Assembly (NCBI RefSeq): GCF_021631985.1
Contig: NZ_CP070225.1
Location: 682,001 to 746,000 of the forward strand
Reading direction: 5' to 3'
DNA from: Sandaracinus amylolyticus
GTDB taxonomy: Bacteria > Myxococcota_A > Polyangia > Polyangiales > Sandaracinaceae
Length of the DNA stretch: 64,000 bases
The notes under the pieces are model-generated. The model made no database searches and was not told the origin of the DNA. It saw only the letters and a list, made by a program, of their open reading frames with translations. Position numbers and translations under genes: made by a program. Shown in pieces: positions 51,347-59,940 of the stretch. The stretch's first letter is position 1, and each line of letters starts with the position of its first letter.

Positions 51347-53789
51347 CCGCGCAGCTCGCGACGCGCGGCGCTTCGCCGACGCCACCGTCGAGCGCGCGCT
51401 GCGGCACGACCTCGCCGCGGATGCGCAGCACCAGCGGAGAGCGACGCGCGGGCGTGCCGATGCGCGCGACCGTGGCGACGATCGTGACGCGCTGATCGTG
51501 CAGCGCGCCGACGTGATCGGGCCGGAGCGTCACCACGATCTCGCCCCGCCCCGCGCCGTTCACGAGGCCCGAGAAGCGCGGCGCGTGCACCTCGAGGCGC
51601 GTGTCGTCCAGGTGCGTCGGCTCGACGTGGCCTTCCATCGCGCGGGCCTGCTCGCGCGACGCGTCGACGATGCGCACGCGACGGGTGATCGCGGGTCCGC
51701 CGACCACGACGCGCCCGAGATCGAGCACCGCCTCCGCGAGCTCGTCGTGCGCCGGCTCGCCGACACCTCGTGAGATGCGCAGCTCGTCGAGCTCGCCCTC
51801 GAGCGCACCGTCGAGCGCGCCGTGCTCGGTGGGATGCGCGCCGACGTGGATCAGGCCGTCGCCGACGACGTGGCGCCGCGCGGGGATCGCGATCTCCTCG
51901 TGGCGATCGTCGAGCTCGAAGCGCACCCGGCGCGCGGCGTGATCGACGCGCACCGCGATGCGGTGGGTGTGCTCGTCGTCGATCACCAGCGAGCTGCGCA
52001 CGCCCCACGCGCCGCGGCGCGGGGTGCGATCGCCGAACACGATCGCGAGGCCGCGCTCGGCGCCGTGATCGTCCATCCAGCGCACGCCGTCGAGCGATCC
52101 CGCGCGCGCGAGCACGGCCCAGTCGACGAAGCGATCGTCGCGTCCCGCGGGCTTCGCGACGACGAGCCAGCGCGGCGCTTCGGGCGCCGGCAGCAGACGC
52201 ATCGAGGCCTCGACGGTGAGGCTCGACGCGCCGAACGCGAGCGCGGGGTGCGGGCCCGCGACGAGGTGCGCGCCACGAACGAGGCGACCCTCGCGCGCTG
52301 GACCGCGCAGCGGGATCGCGGGCGAGTCGAGCCTCGCGGGCGCGCCGTCGAAGCGCGCCCAGAGCACCGGTCGTGCGCGTGGAGTCGGGATCGCGCCTTC
52401 GTCGTGCACGCCCTCGCCGACGACGCGCAGCACCGGATCGACGCGCGGCGTCGCACCGAGCGTCTCGGCCTCGGCGACGTCGTGCAGCGCGCGCACCTCG
52501 ACGGGGCGAGCGTCTGCGAGATCGATCCGTTCGCCGGGATCGCGCGCGAGATCGTAGAGCTCGAGCGCACCGTCGACGCGCTCGATCAGCTTCATCGATC
52601 CCCGGCGCACCGCGACGCGCGATGCGATCTCGCCGGGCCCGCCGGCCGCCTCGTCGCACGTCCAGATCAGATCGCGATCGTCGACGCGCGCGTCCTGCCC
52701 GACGAGCACGCGCGCGATCGACGTCCCGTCGACCACCGAGGGCGCGCCCACGCCCGCGAGCTCGCCGAGCGTCGGCAGCAGATCCACGAGCCCCACCGGG
52801 ACGTCGCGCACCACGCCCGCCGGGACCACGCCGGGCCAGCGCGCGATCAGCGGCACGCGGATGCCGCCCTCGGTGAGATCGCGCTTGCCGCCGCGGAACG
52901 GACCGCTCGACGCGAAGAACGCGGCGTGGTGCCCGTCGGTCGTCGCGGGACCGTTGTCGCTCGCGACGAGGATCAGCGTGCGCGACGCGAGGCCGAGCGC
53001 ATCGACGTGATCGACCACGCGCCCGACGTGATCGTCGAAGCGCGTGACCAGCGCGGCGTACGCACGATCGACGTCGGGCCACGGCGCGTCGGCGTAGGGC
53101 CCGTCGTCGGGCGCGACGATCTCGCGATGCGGGAGCGTCGTCGCGAGCACGACGAAGAAGGGCTGACCTCGCTGCGCCGCACGATCGATCTCCCGCGTCG
53201 TCTCCTCGACGAAGAGCTCGGGCGCCCAGCGCGCGCGGCCGTCCTCGACGTTTCCCTCGAGCGGCACGCGCTCGCCGTCGACCCAGAGCCACTCGGGCCA
53301 GTGCTCGGCGGCGAGGTACTGATCGAGCACGACCAGCGATCGATCGAAGCCCATCGCCCACGGCCCGACGAGCGCCTGGTGCGCGGTGCCGTCCGCGAGC
53401 TCGCCCCCGAGGCCCCACTTGCCGGCGATCGCGGTGTGGTAGCCCGCGCCTCGCAGCAGATCGGCGATCGTGACCTCGTCGATGCGCAGCGTGCCGTTGG
53501 GGTACTGGTTCGCGCCGACCGGGCAGTGCCCTGCGTGCAGGCCCGTCATGAGCACGCAGCGCGAGGGCGCGCACACCGGCGCGCCGGCGTAGGCCGTCGT
53601 GAAGCGCATGCCTTCGCGCGCGAGCGCGTCGATGCGCGGGGTCTGGATCCGCGACTGTCCGTGCACGCCGAGATCGCCCCAGCCGAGATCGTCGCCGAGG
53701 ATCAGCACGACGTTCGGAGGGTCGGTCGGCTGCGCGTGCGCGATCGGAACGACCAGCAGCGAGAGCGCGAGGAGCGAGGCGAGGCGCAA
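51186..53789 (-). CDS. Exported Cys-type sulfatase with C-terminal LamG-like domain
   Basis: 867 residues. A TTG start at 53789, with GAGGAG about 8 bases upstream, gives a Sec signal peptide ending AHA (about residue 19). The sulfatase motif is C73-A-P-S-R77, where Cys is converted to formylglycine; 'LILGDDLGWGDLG' (metal), 'TAIAGKWGLG' and 'ILVASDNGPATTDG' follow. The alkaline-phosphatase-like domain ends near residue 430; 490-690 look LamG-like ('GASSLTVEASMRLLPA'), then beta-rich to about 815. Near the end 'ALAVLWALAA' followed by ARARARRRR resembles a MYXO-CTERM tail, but about 20 residues follow it. The predicted maturation enzyme is the gene directly upstream (6 bases). Substrate unknown. 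Confidence 0.88.
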   Translation of the reverse strand: MRLASLLALSLLVVPIAHAQPTDPPNVVLILGDDLGWGDLGVHGQSRIQTPRIDALAREGMRFTTAYAGAPVCAPSRCVLMTGLHAGHCPVGANQYPNGTLRIDEVTIADLLRGAGYHTAIAGKWGLGGELADGTAHQALVGPWAMGFDRSLVVLDQYLAAEHWPEWLWVDGERVPLEGNVEDGRARWAPELFVEETTREIDRAAQRGQPFFVVLATTLPHREIVAPDDGPYADAPWPDVDRAYAALVTRFDDHVGRVVDHVDALGLASRTLILVASDNGPATTDGHHAAFFASSGPFRGGKRDLTEGGIRVPLIARWPGVVPAGVVRDVPVGLVDLLPTLGELAGVGAPSVVDGTSIARVLVGQDARVDDRDLIWTCDEAAGGPGEIASRVAVRRGSMKLIERVDGALELYDLARDPGERIDLADARPVEVRALHDVAEAETLGATPRVDPVLRVVGEGVHDEGAIPTPRARPVLWARFDGAPARLDSPAIPLRGPAREGRLVRGAHLVAGPHPALAFGASSLTVEASMRLLPAPEAPRWLVVAKPAGRDDRFVDWAVLARAGSLDGVRWMDDHGAERGLAIVFGDRTPRRGAWGVRSSLVIDDEHTHRIAVRVDHAARRVRFELDDRHEEIAIPARRHVVGDGLIHVGAHPTEHGALDGALEGELDELRISRGVGEPAHDELAEAVLDLGRVVVGGPAITRRVRIVDASREQARAMEGHVEPTHLDDTRLEVHAPRFSGLVNGAGRGEIVVTLRPDHVGALHDQRVTIVATVARIGTPARRSPLVLRIRGEVVPQRALDGGVGEAPRVASCAVMRASSHRGVVPALAVLWALAAARARARRRRSRCASMHARDRGASARATPPRA

Positions 53790-53795
53790 CGGGGG

Positions 53796-54701
53796 TCACT
53801 CCTCGTCGCGCGCGCAGCGGAATCCGACGTGCTCGAGCGCGCTCTCGGGCGTCGCGCCCATGCGCGCCGAGACGCGATGGCCGTGGCACGCGTCCTCGGC
53901 GCAGAGGAACGAGCCTCCGCGCAGCACGCGCTGCGAGCCCGGGCCCGGCGCGAAATCGTCGTCGTCGTGGAGCGGGTAGGGCACGAGCCAGCTCGAGGTC
54001 CACTCCCACACGTTGCCGAGCAGATCGGTGAGCCCGAGCGCGTCGCGTCCGAACGAGCCGATCGGCGCGTGCAGCGCGAAACCGTCCTCGAGAACGTTGC
54101 GCGCGGGAAACGGGCCCTGCCACACGTTCGCGCGCCACGCGCCGTCGCGCGCGCGCAGCTCGAGCGAGGCGCGACGCGCGGCGTGCTCCCACTCGATCTC
54201 GGTCGGGAGGCGCGCACCGGTCCAGCGACAGAACGCGTCGGCGTCGTTCCACGAGACCTGGGTGACCGGATGATCGGGCGATGCTCGGGGCGCGGAGGGA
54301 CCGAGCGGCGCGCGCCAGCTCGCGCCGGACGCGAGGTGCCACGTGCCGTGCGCGAGATCGAAGACGCTGCCGTCGCCGTGGCGCTCGGCGTCGGTCACGT
54401 GTCGGGTCTCGGCGACGAAGCGCGCGAAGCGCGCGACGCTCACCTCCTCGGCATCGAGCCAGAAGGGCGCGACGTCCGCGACGAAGACCGGCGCCTCGAG
54501 CGCGAGCCCCTCGTCGCTGCCCACGTGCACGCGCCCCCCGGGGATCGCGACCATCCCGACCGGCGCCGGACCGCGCGGCGACCGCGGCGTCTCGGGATCC
54601 GCGCGCGCGGCGCTGCGCGAGGGACCGCACCCCGCGATCGCGACGCACACGAGGCACGCGAGGCTCGTGCTCGCGCGAACAGCAGCGCTCCCATCGCTCA
54701 C
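53796..54701 (-). CDS. Formylglycine-generating enzyme (sulfatase-modifying factor), predicted lipoprotein
   Basis: 301 residues. A GTG start gives a hydrophobic N-terminus ending VAIAGC (about residue 25), a lipobox. The FGE fold follows with 'MVAIPGGRVHVGSDEG', 'HPVTQVSWNDADAFCRWTG', 'RLPTEIEWEHAARR' and 'LLGNVWEWTSSW'. Both catalytic Cys are present at 267 and 272 in 'RGGSFLCAEDACHGHRVSAR', spaced as in human FGE (Cys336/341), and 'GFRCA' closes the fold. It is therefore likely active, not just an FGE-sulfatase-domain relative. It lies 6 bases upstream of a secreted Cys-type sulfatase. A lipoprotein signal would place it outside the cytoplasm, unlike most bacterial FGEs. Confidence 0.88.
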   Translation of the reverse strand: MSDGSAAVRASTSLACLVCVAIAGCGPSRSAARADPETPRSPRGPAPVGMVAIPGGRVHVGSDEGLALEAPVFVADVAPFWLDAEEVSVARFARFVAETRHVTDAERHGDGSVFDLAHGTWHLASGASWRAPLGPSAPRASPDHPVTQVSWNDADAFCRWTGARLPTEIEWEHAARRASLELRARDGAWRANVWQGPFPARNVLEDGFALHAPIGSFGRDALGLTDLLGNVWEWTSSWLVPYPLHDDDDFAPGPGSQRVLRGGSFLCAEDACHGHRVSARMGATPESALEHVGFRCARDEE

Positions 54702-54722
54702 GCGGCCGCGATGGTATCGCGA

Positions 54723-56381
54723 TCAATCGCCGGAGAGCTCCACTCGAATGCGCGCCGTCTCGCCCGAGCGCACCACGACCGGCACGCGCCGGCTGCCGCT
54801 GCCGAGCGGCCTCAGCTCGAGCGTGTGGCGGCCGGGAGGCAGCGAGAACGTCCCCGGCGTCTGCCCGAGGCGCGCGCCACGGAAGTACACGTCCGCCCAC
54901 GCCCCGATCGTCACGACGGCGACCCGGCCCGGCGGGCCCGCGGGCGCGCTCACCGAGGTCGCGATGCGGGCGAGACGGGCGTGTGACGCGCGCGGCGCCG
55001 GAGGCTCGGGCGCGGCAGGCGTCTCGGGCGGGACGGTGGGAGTCGGCGCGGGCGGCGCCACCACGATCTCCGGCGCCGGTGCCTCGATTCGTGGCGGCTC
55101 GGCCGGCGCCGAGGGTGCCAGTCCGGATTCCGGACTGGCACGCTCCTCACCCAGCGTGGTGAACGCGATCAGCGCCAGCCCGAGCGCGAGCGCCGCGATC
55201 GCCCCCGCCGCGATGGGACGCGCCCTCGACTGAGCGCCTCGCGGGGTGAGATCGACCGCGGTCATCTCCGGCACCGAGAGCACGCGCAGCGATGCGCTCT
55301 CCTGATCGAGCTCGTCGTGCAGCGGCGCCGCGGGCACCGGCGCGTCGGTCTGCGCCGTGAGCTGCACCAGCTGCGTCTTGCGCGTCATCGCCTTCGCGAA
55401 GAGCGCGTGCATCCACGACGACGCGTCGGCGATCCCGAAGGGCCCGCCGTGCTTCGCGATGAATTGCTCGAGCTCCTGCGCCATCGCGCGCGCCGTCGGA
55501 TAGCGCTCGTCCACCTCGCGCGAGAGCGCGCGCTGCACGATGCGATCGAGCATCGCCGGGGTCCCGGGGCGCACGTCGGTGAGCCGCGGCACCGGGTCCT
55601 GTGCGACGGCGAACACCGTCTCGGGATCCGATCCGCGTCGGAAGAGGCGGCGCAGCGCGATCGTCTCCCACAGCAGCACGCCGAGGGCCCAGACGTCGGC
55701 GCGACGATCGACCGACTGCCCGCGCATCTGCTCCGGCGCCATGTAGGCGAACTTGCCTTTCACGGTGCCGGTCGCGGTGTGATGGATTCGATTCTCCGCG
55801 CGTGCGATCCCGAAATCGACCACCCGCACCGCGCCGTCGTAGGTGACGAACACGTTCGAGGGGGACACGTCGCGGTGGATCACGCCGAGCGGTCTCCCGG
55901 TCACGTCGACGAGCTCGTGCGCCGCGTGCAGCCCCTCCGCGGCGTCGGCGACCAGACGTGCGGCGAAGAGCGGCAGTGCCTCGAGCGGCGCCTGCTCGTC
56001 TCGCTTCAGGGCGCGATGGATCCGCGCGAGCGGCTCGCCCTGCAGGTACTCCATCGCCATGTAGTACGTCCCGTCGGCTTCGCCGAAGTCGATCACGCCG
56101 CAGACGTTGGGGTGGTTGATCGTCGCCGCGAGGCGCGCCTCGTCGAGGAACATCTCGACGAACTCCTGCTCGCGCGCGAGGTGCGGGTGGATGACCTTGA
56201 TCGCGACGACCTTGCCGACGCCCATCGGTCCGCGGGTGTGCGCGAGATAGACGGTCGCCATCCCGCCCTGCGCGAGCTCGAAGCGGAGTCGATATCGACC
56301 CAGCGATCGGCGCTCCTCGCGCGGCGGACGGGTGATCTCTCCGGACTGCTCCTCTCGAAAGAGCGGGACGACGACCGCCAT
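54723..56381 (-). CDS. Serine/threonine protein kinase with PEGA-like C-terminus
   Basis: 552 residues. The kinase domain (about 30-315) has the glycine loop 'ELAQGGMATVYLA', Lys in 'VVAIKVIHPH', catalytic 'GVIHRDVSPSNVFV', 'RVVDFGIARA' and 'GKFAYMAPEQMRGQSVD'. A membrane helix lies near residues 395-415, then a Pro/Glu/Ala-rich linker. The last 70 residues ('VVTIGAWADVYFRGARLGQTPGTFSLPPGRHTLELRP' in outline) form a PEGA domain, usually outside the cytoplasm. It looks like a surface-signal sensing kinase, common in Myxococcota. ATG 56381. The TPR protein gene upstream is 16 bases away and likely co-transcribed. Confidence 0.92.
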   Translation of the reverse strand: MAVVVPLFREEQSGEITRPPREERRSLGRYRLRFELAQGGMATVYLAHTRGPMGVGKVVAIKVIHPHLAREQEFVEMFLDEARLAATINHPNVCGVIDFGEADGTYYMAMEYLQGEPLARIHRALKRDEQAPLEALPLFAARLVADAAEGLHAAHELVDVTGRPLGVIHRDVSPSNVFVTYDGAVRVVDFGIARAENRIHHTATGTVKGKFAYMAPEQMRGQSVDRRADVWALGVLLWETIALRRLFRRGSDPETVFAVAQDPVPRLTDVRPGTPAMLDRIVQRALSREVDERYPTARAMAQELEQFIAKHGGPFGIADASSWMHALFAKAMTRKTQLVQLTAQTDAPVPAAPLHDELDQESASLRVLSVPEMTAVDLTPRGAQSRARPIAAGAIAALALGLALIAFTTLGEERASPESGLAPSAPAEPPRIEAPAPEIVVAPPAPTPTVPPETPAAPEPPAPRASHARLARIATSVSAPAGPPGRVAVVTIGAWADVYFRGARLGQTPGTFSLPPGRHTLELRPLGSGSRRVPVVVRSGETARIRVELSGD

Positions 56382-56397
56382 CGATGTCTCCTCTCGC

Positions 56398-57216
56398 TCA
56401 AGGCCGCAACGTCGGACCGGTGAACGCGGTCTGATCGGAAGTGGACTGCGATGCTGCGATCCCGACTCCGAGCGCGACGGCGAGCGCGACGGCGCCGCCT
56501 GCGCCGAGCCCGATTCCCCAGTGCAACCAGGTGTCGTCGGAGGGCGCCTCGTCCGGCTCGGATCGTGCGATCTCCGGCGACACCGTGCCCACGACGCGTC
56601 GTGGTGCGCGCTCGGATCCGTCCTCCGCGATCACCGCGCCTCCTGCGCCGCGCGCGATCACGAACAGCGAGATCTCCGCCGCGTCGGGCGCATCGATCAC
56701 GACTTCGTCGCCGCGCGCCGACTGCCACGCTCCGCTCGCGCCCAGGCGATACGAGATCACCACCTCTCGCACCAGGCCGGCGGGCGCACGGATCAGCGTC
56801 GCGTGCACGCGCGCCGAGCCCTCGGTGCGCGCCACGGCGACGTCGAGCGATACCCGTCCTCCGAGCGACGCGCGCGCCTGCTCGAACACTGCGCGCAGTC
56901 GAGGTGGAGCCCGTCCGTCGAGCACACGATTGGGCTCCAGCGCCGCGAGCAGCGTCAGATCGCGCTCCGCGCCCCGCGCGTCGCCGAGCGCGAATCGCAC
57001 CAGCGCGCGCTGCTCGTAGAGCGTCACGAGCTCGTCGCGCGCGAGGGTCTCGGACTCCGCTCGCTCGAGCGCGCCGAGCGCGCGCTCGAACTCCGCCTCG
57101 TGCGCCGCGGCGATCCCGGCACGCAGCGACTCGCTCGCTCGGGCGGAGCAGGGCAGTCCGATCATCCACACGATCGCGAGCGCCCACCCCACCCACGAGT
57201 CTCGTCGCACCGCCAT
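56398..57216 (-). CDS. Exported TPR-like protein, kinase operon partner
   Basis: 272 residues. A signal peptide ends near ARA (about residue 27). Residues about 30-115 are helical with TPR-like repeats ('GIAAAHEAEFERALGALERAES', 'LVTLYEQRALVRFALGDARGA'). Residues about 120-210 are strand-rich ('SLDVAVARTEGSARVHATLI', 'EVVISYRLGASGAW'). A helix at about 232-254 ('IGLGAGGAVALAVALGVGIAAS') ends the protein. It probably sits in the periplasm or inner membrane. Upstream of the kinase gene by 16 bases; role unknown. Confidence 0.7.
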   Translation of the reverse strand: MAVRRDSWVGWALAIVWMIGLPCSARASESLRAGIAAAHEAEFERALGALERAESETLARDELVTLYEQRALVRFALGDARGAERDLTLLAALEPNRVLDGRAPPRLRAVFEQARASLGGRVSLDVAVARTEGSARVHATLIRAPAGLVREVVISYRLGASGAWQSARGDEVVIDAPDAAEISLFVIARGAGGAVIAEDGSERAPRRVVGTVSPEIARSEPDEAPSDDTWLHWGIGLGAGGAVALAVALGVGIAASQSTSDQTAFTGPTLRP

Positions 57217-57306
57217 ATGCGCTCACCGTAGGACGCGGCGCGCGCACCGTGTGTCCGGGCGATCCCTGATTGCTCGCATCGCACGAGAGGACGACAGATC
57301 GAGCAC

Positions 57307-58905
57307 ATGCTGCGTCGCTCTGCGCTCGCGCTCGGGGGTGCCGTGCTCGCGTGTTGCACGGCAGATCCGCACGACGGCAGTTGGGAGCTCCAGATGGCGT
57401 CTCCCGATCTCGCGGCGCGCGTCGCGACGATCGAAGCGACGGTGCATCGAGGCGGATGCACCGGCGACGTGATCTATCGCGACGTCCTGCGCGACGGCGC
57501 GTCCGGGATGCCGCCGCCGCTGCTGGGCCGCGGAACCTACGGGTTCCGCGGGCGCGCGCTCGACGAAGAGTGCGTGATCTTCGCCGAAGGGTGCGTGCAG
57601 GTGAGCCTCCCCGCGGGCGATCCCCGCGTGCTGGTGGTGCTCGACGAGCGCACGCCGGTCGCCGCGTGTGACTCCAGCGCGTGCGGCGGCGGAGGGTGCC
57701 AGTCGCCGGACTCCGGTGCTCCGGAGACGGACTCTGGTGCTGCGGAGTGGGACTCCGGGGCTCCCGATGCGACTCCGTTGCTCGATGCCGGTGTCGAGAT
57801 CGACGCGAGCGAGCCTCCGCTCGTCCCTTCCAACATCCCTGGCGACACGCTGGTCGCGGGCACCGTGGATCTCGTGCTCCGCGCCGCCGATGGCACGACC
57901 GTGATCGACACCGACGCAGCCACCATCGTGCGCGCCTCGGACTCCGCCGATCGCCGCCCCGCGGGGCTCGAGGATCGCCTGGTGCCGCAGCTCGGCACCG
58001 CGCCCGATCTGCGCGTGCTCGTCGTGCGCTCGCTGCACGTCGAAGAAGGCGCGGACGTGCGCGTCGTCGGATCCGCCGCGCTGGTCTTCGCGGTCGCGGG
58101 CGAGGCGGTCGTCGATGGCGTGATCGACGCGCGCGGCGGACGAACGAGCCCCGAAGCGGCAGGGGCCGGTGGGTTCGGAGGCGGCACCGCGCTCACGCGC
58201 AGCGGCGCAGGACCGGGCGGTGGGCTCGCCGACATCGCGCGCGAGGACGTCGGCGGTGGCGGCGGCGCGCACGCCGGTCGCGGCGGCGCGGGTGGCGCGC
58301 GAGGTGGCGTCGTGGGCGGGGCAGCGGGGCGCGTGTTCGGACAGAGCACGCTCGTCCCGCTGGTCGGCGGCTCGGGCGGGGGCTTCGGCGGCGGCGGTGA
58401 CGCGGGCGGGGTCGGCGGTGGTGGCGGCGGCGCGGTGCAGATCTCCGCGGCGCGCATCCGCATCGGCGCGCGCGGCGGCATCAACGCCGGTGGCGGCGGC
58501 GGGCGCGGTGGCCACAGCGACGACGGCGGAGGCGGCGGCGGCGCGGGCGGCGCGATCCTGCTCGAGGCGCTCGAGATCGACGTCGACGGCGTGCTCGCCG
58601 CGAACGGCGGAGGCGGCGGCGCAGGCGCGAACGTGAACGCCGAGGGCAACGGCGGTCAGTCCGGGCGCTTCGGCTCGAACGAGGCGAATGGTGGCAACGG
58701 CGCGGGCGAGGGCACGTCGGGCGGCGACGGAGCCGCGGGCACGCGCATCGACGGGGAAGCGGGCGCGAGCGCCTCCTCCTCCGGCCTCGACAACAGCGGG
58801 GGCGGAGGAGGCGGCGGTGGTCGCATCCACCTGCGCGCGGTGTCGATCGATCGTGAAGGCGCGACGCTCTCGCCCGAAGGCGGCGTGACCACCGCGATGC
58901 CGTGA
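57307..58905 (+). CDS. Glycine-rich surface lipoprotein
   Basis: 532 residues. A short signal ends near LACC (residues 14-17), a lipobox-like site. Residues about 100-130 are Cys-containing, then a Ser/Gly/Asp linker with repeats of 'DSGAPE/DSGA'. Residues about 180-270 include strands ('VRSLHVEEGADVRVVGSAALVFAVAGEAVVDG' in outline). From about residue 275 the chain is extremely glycine-rich (GGGG runs), broken by 'AVQISAARIRIGARGGINAGG' and 'AILLEALEIDVDGVLAANGG', a repeat reminiscent of surface adhesins. No enzymatic motif. The stop touches the convergent hydrolase. Confidence 0.7.
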   Translation: MLRRSALALGGAVLACCTADPHDGSWELQMASPDLAARVATIEATVHRGGCTGDVIYRDVLRDGASGMPPPLLGRGTYGFRGRALDEECVIFAEGCVQVSLPAGDPRVLVVLDERTPVAACDSSACGGGGCQSPDSGAPETDSGAAEWDSGAPDATPLLDAGVEIDASEPPLVPSNIPGDTLVAGTVDLVLRAADGTTVIDTDAATIVRASDSADRRPAGLEDRLVPQLGTAPDLRVLVVRSLHVEEGADVRVVGSAALVFAVAGEAVVDGVIDARGGRTSPEAAGAGGFGGGTALTRSGAGPGGGLADIAREDVGGGGGAHAGRGGAGGARGGVVGGAAGRVFGQSTLVPLVGGSGGGFGGGGDAGGVGGGGGGAVQISAARIRIGARGGINAGGGGGRGGHSDDGGGGGGAGGAILLEALEIDVDGVLAANGGGGGAGANVNAEGNGGQSGRFGSNEANGGNGAGEGTSGGDGAAGTRIDGEAGASASSSGLDNSGGGGGGGGRIHLRAVSIDREGATLSPEGGVTTAMP

Positions 58906-58906
58906 G

Positions 58907-59827
58907 TCAGACGCCGTCGGCGAGATACCGCCCGGCGTCCTCCCAGAGGCTCGCAGCGAAGCGCGATCGGAAGAACCCGAAGTGCCCGATCTCGCGCACG
59001 CCGAGCTCGCGCGGACGGATCACCCGTACCTCGCTCTCGGCGTTGCGGTACATGCCGACCAGCGCCCGCACCGCGCGCTCGGGCGCATAGCCGTCGTCGC
59101 TGATCGCATACGCGCGCAGCCGTCCACGCCACAGCGAGAACCACGCGCCGTCGCGCTCGCGCGCGCTCACCCCGAGGTACTCGGGATCGCGACCCCACGT
59201 CGCCCACTGCCGTGCGACGCCGCCGGGCACGTCCTCGCCACCGCCCAGCGCCTTGCCCGGAAGGTACCCGAGCGTGGCGAGGCTCGCGGGGATCACCGCG
59301 TGCCAGAGCATCGCCATGCCCGCGCGGTGCATGCCGTCCCAGTGGCCCCAGTAGCCGCTCTGGCTGCCGACGAAGAGCGCGCGCTCGAACGGCGCGTCGG
59401 GCACGAAGCCCATGAGCTGACCGCCGACGCTGTGACCGACGTAGTGCGTGGGCAGCCCGCCGAAGCGACGCGCGACCTCGTCGGTGCCCGCCGCGAGATC
59501 GAGCTCGCCCCAGTCGGTCAGCGCGGCGCGCGTCGCGTGCAGCGGCGTCGCGCGCGAGCCGCCGATGCCGCGGTAGTCGATGGTGATCGACGCGAGGCCG
59601 TGGTGCGACGCGAGGTGCTTCGCGAACCCGGCGTAGTAGCGGCGCTTCACGCCCATCGCGGGCGCGACGAGCAGCGCGCCGCGCGGCTCTTCGAGCGGCA
59701 TCACGAGATCGGCCGCGATCGGTGCGCCGTCGGGCGCGCTCAGCGTGATCGCGTAGCTGCGCGCGGTGCTCTCGTCGCGCGCGCCGGGACGAACGTTCGA
59801 GATCGAATCGAGGGTAGGCGCCGGCAC
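58907..59827 (-). CDS. Alpha/beta hydrolase
   Basis: 306 residues. 'ALLVAPAMGVKRRYYAGFAKHL', 'ITIDYRGIGGS' and the nucleophile elbow 'YVGHSVGGQLMG' (Ser about residue 137) are seen; the C-terminal 'REIGHFGFFRS' supplies the His, and an Asp/Glu lies between. It resembles serine aminopeptidase/esterase-like hydrolases of DUF-type groups. Substrate unknown. Divergent from the nitroreductase, sharing a palindromic operator (59854-59872) next to its start. Confidence 0.82.
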   Translation of the reverse strand: MPAPTLDSISNVRPGARDESTARSYAITLSAPDGAPIAADLVMPLEEPRGALLVAPAMGVKRRYYAGFAKHLASHHGLASITIDYRGIGGSRATPLHATRAALTDWGELDLAAGTDEVARRFGGLPTHYVGHSVGGQLMGFVPDAPFERALFVGSQSGYWGHWDGMHRAGMAMLWHAVIPASLATLGYLPGKALGGGEDVPGGVARQWATWGRDPEYLGVSARERDGAWFSLWRGRLRAYAISDDGYAPERAVRALVGMYRNAESEVRVIRPRELGVREIGHFGFFRSRFAASLWEDAGRYLADGV

Positions 59828-59853
59828 GGGGTCACCTCCAATGGTGAACGGTC

Positions 59854-59872
59854 ATGTCACCAATGGTGACAT
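59854..59872. promoter_or_regulatory. Perfect 19-bp palindrome between divergent hydrolase and nitroreductase genes
   Basis: ATGTCACC-AAT-GGTGACAT (59854-59872) is a perfect 8-3-8 palindrome, and a second, looser pair TCACC/GGTGA lies at 59832-59847 beside it. This is the size of a TetR- or MarR-type dimer site and lies just upstream of both starts. No regulator gene is next to it in the window. Confidence 0.75.
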
Positions 59873-59940
59873 TGCGGCGCGACGCGCTCTGCGTCAAGCG
59901 CCTGGACGCGAGCGCACGTCCTCCCCACGCTGCGCGCACG

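Noticed and set aside
50908-54900. Open frame of 1330 residues on the minus strand
   Set aside because: Shadows the sulfatase and FGE genes in another frame; Arg/Ala-rich without recognisable domains.
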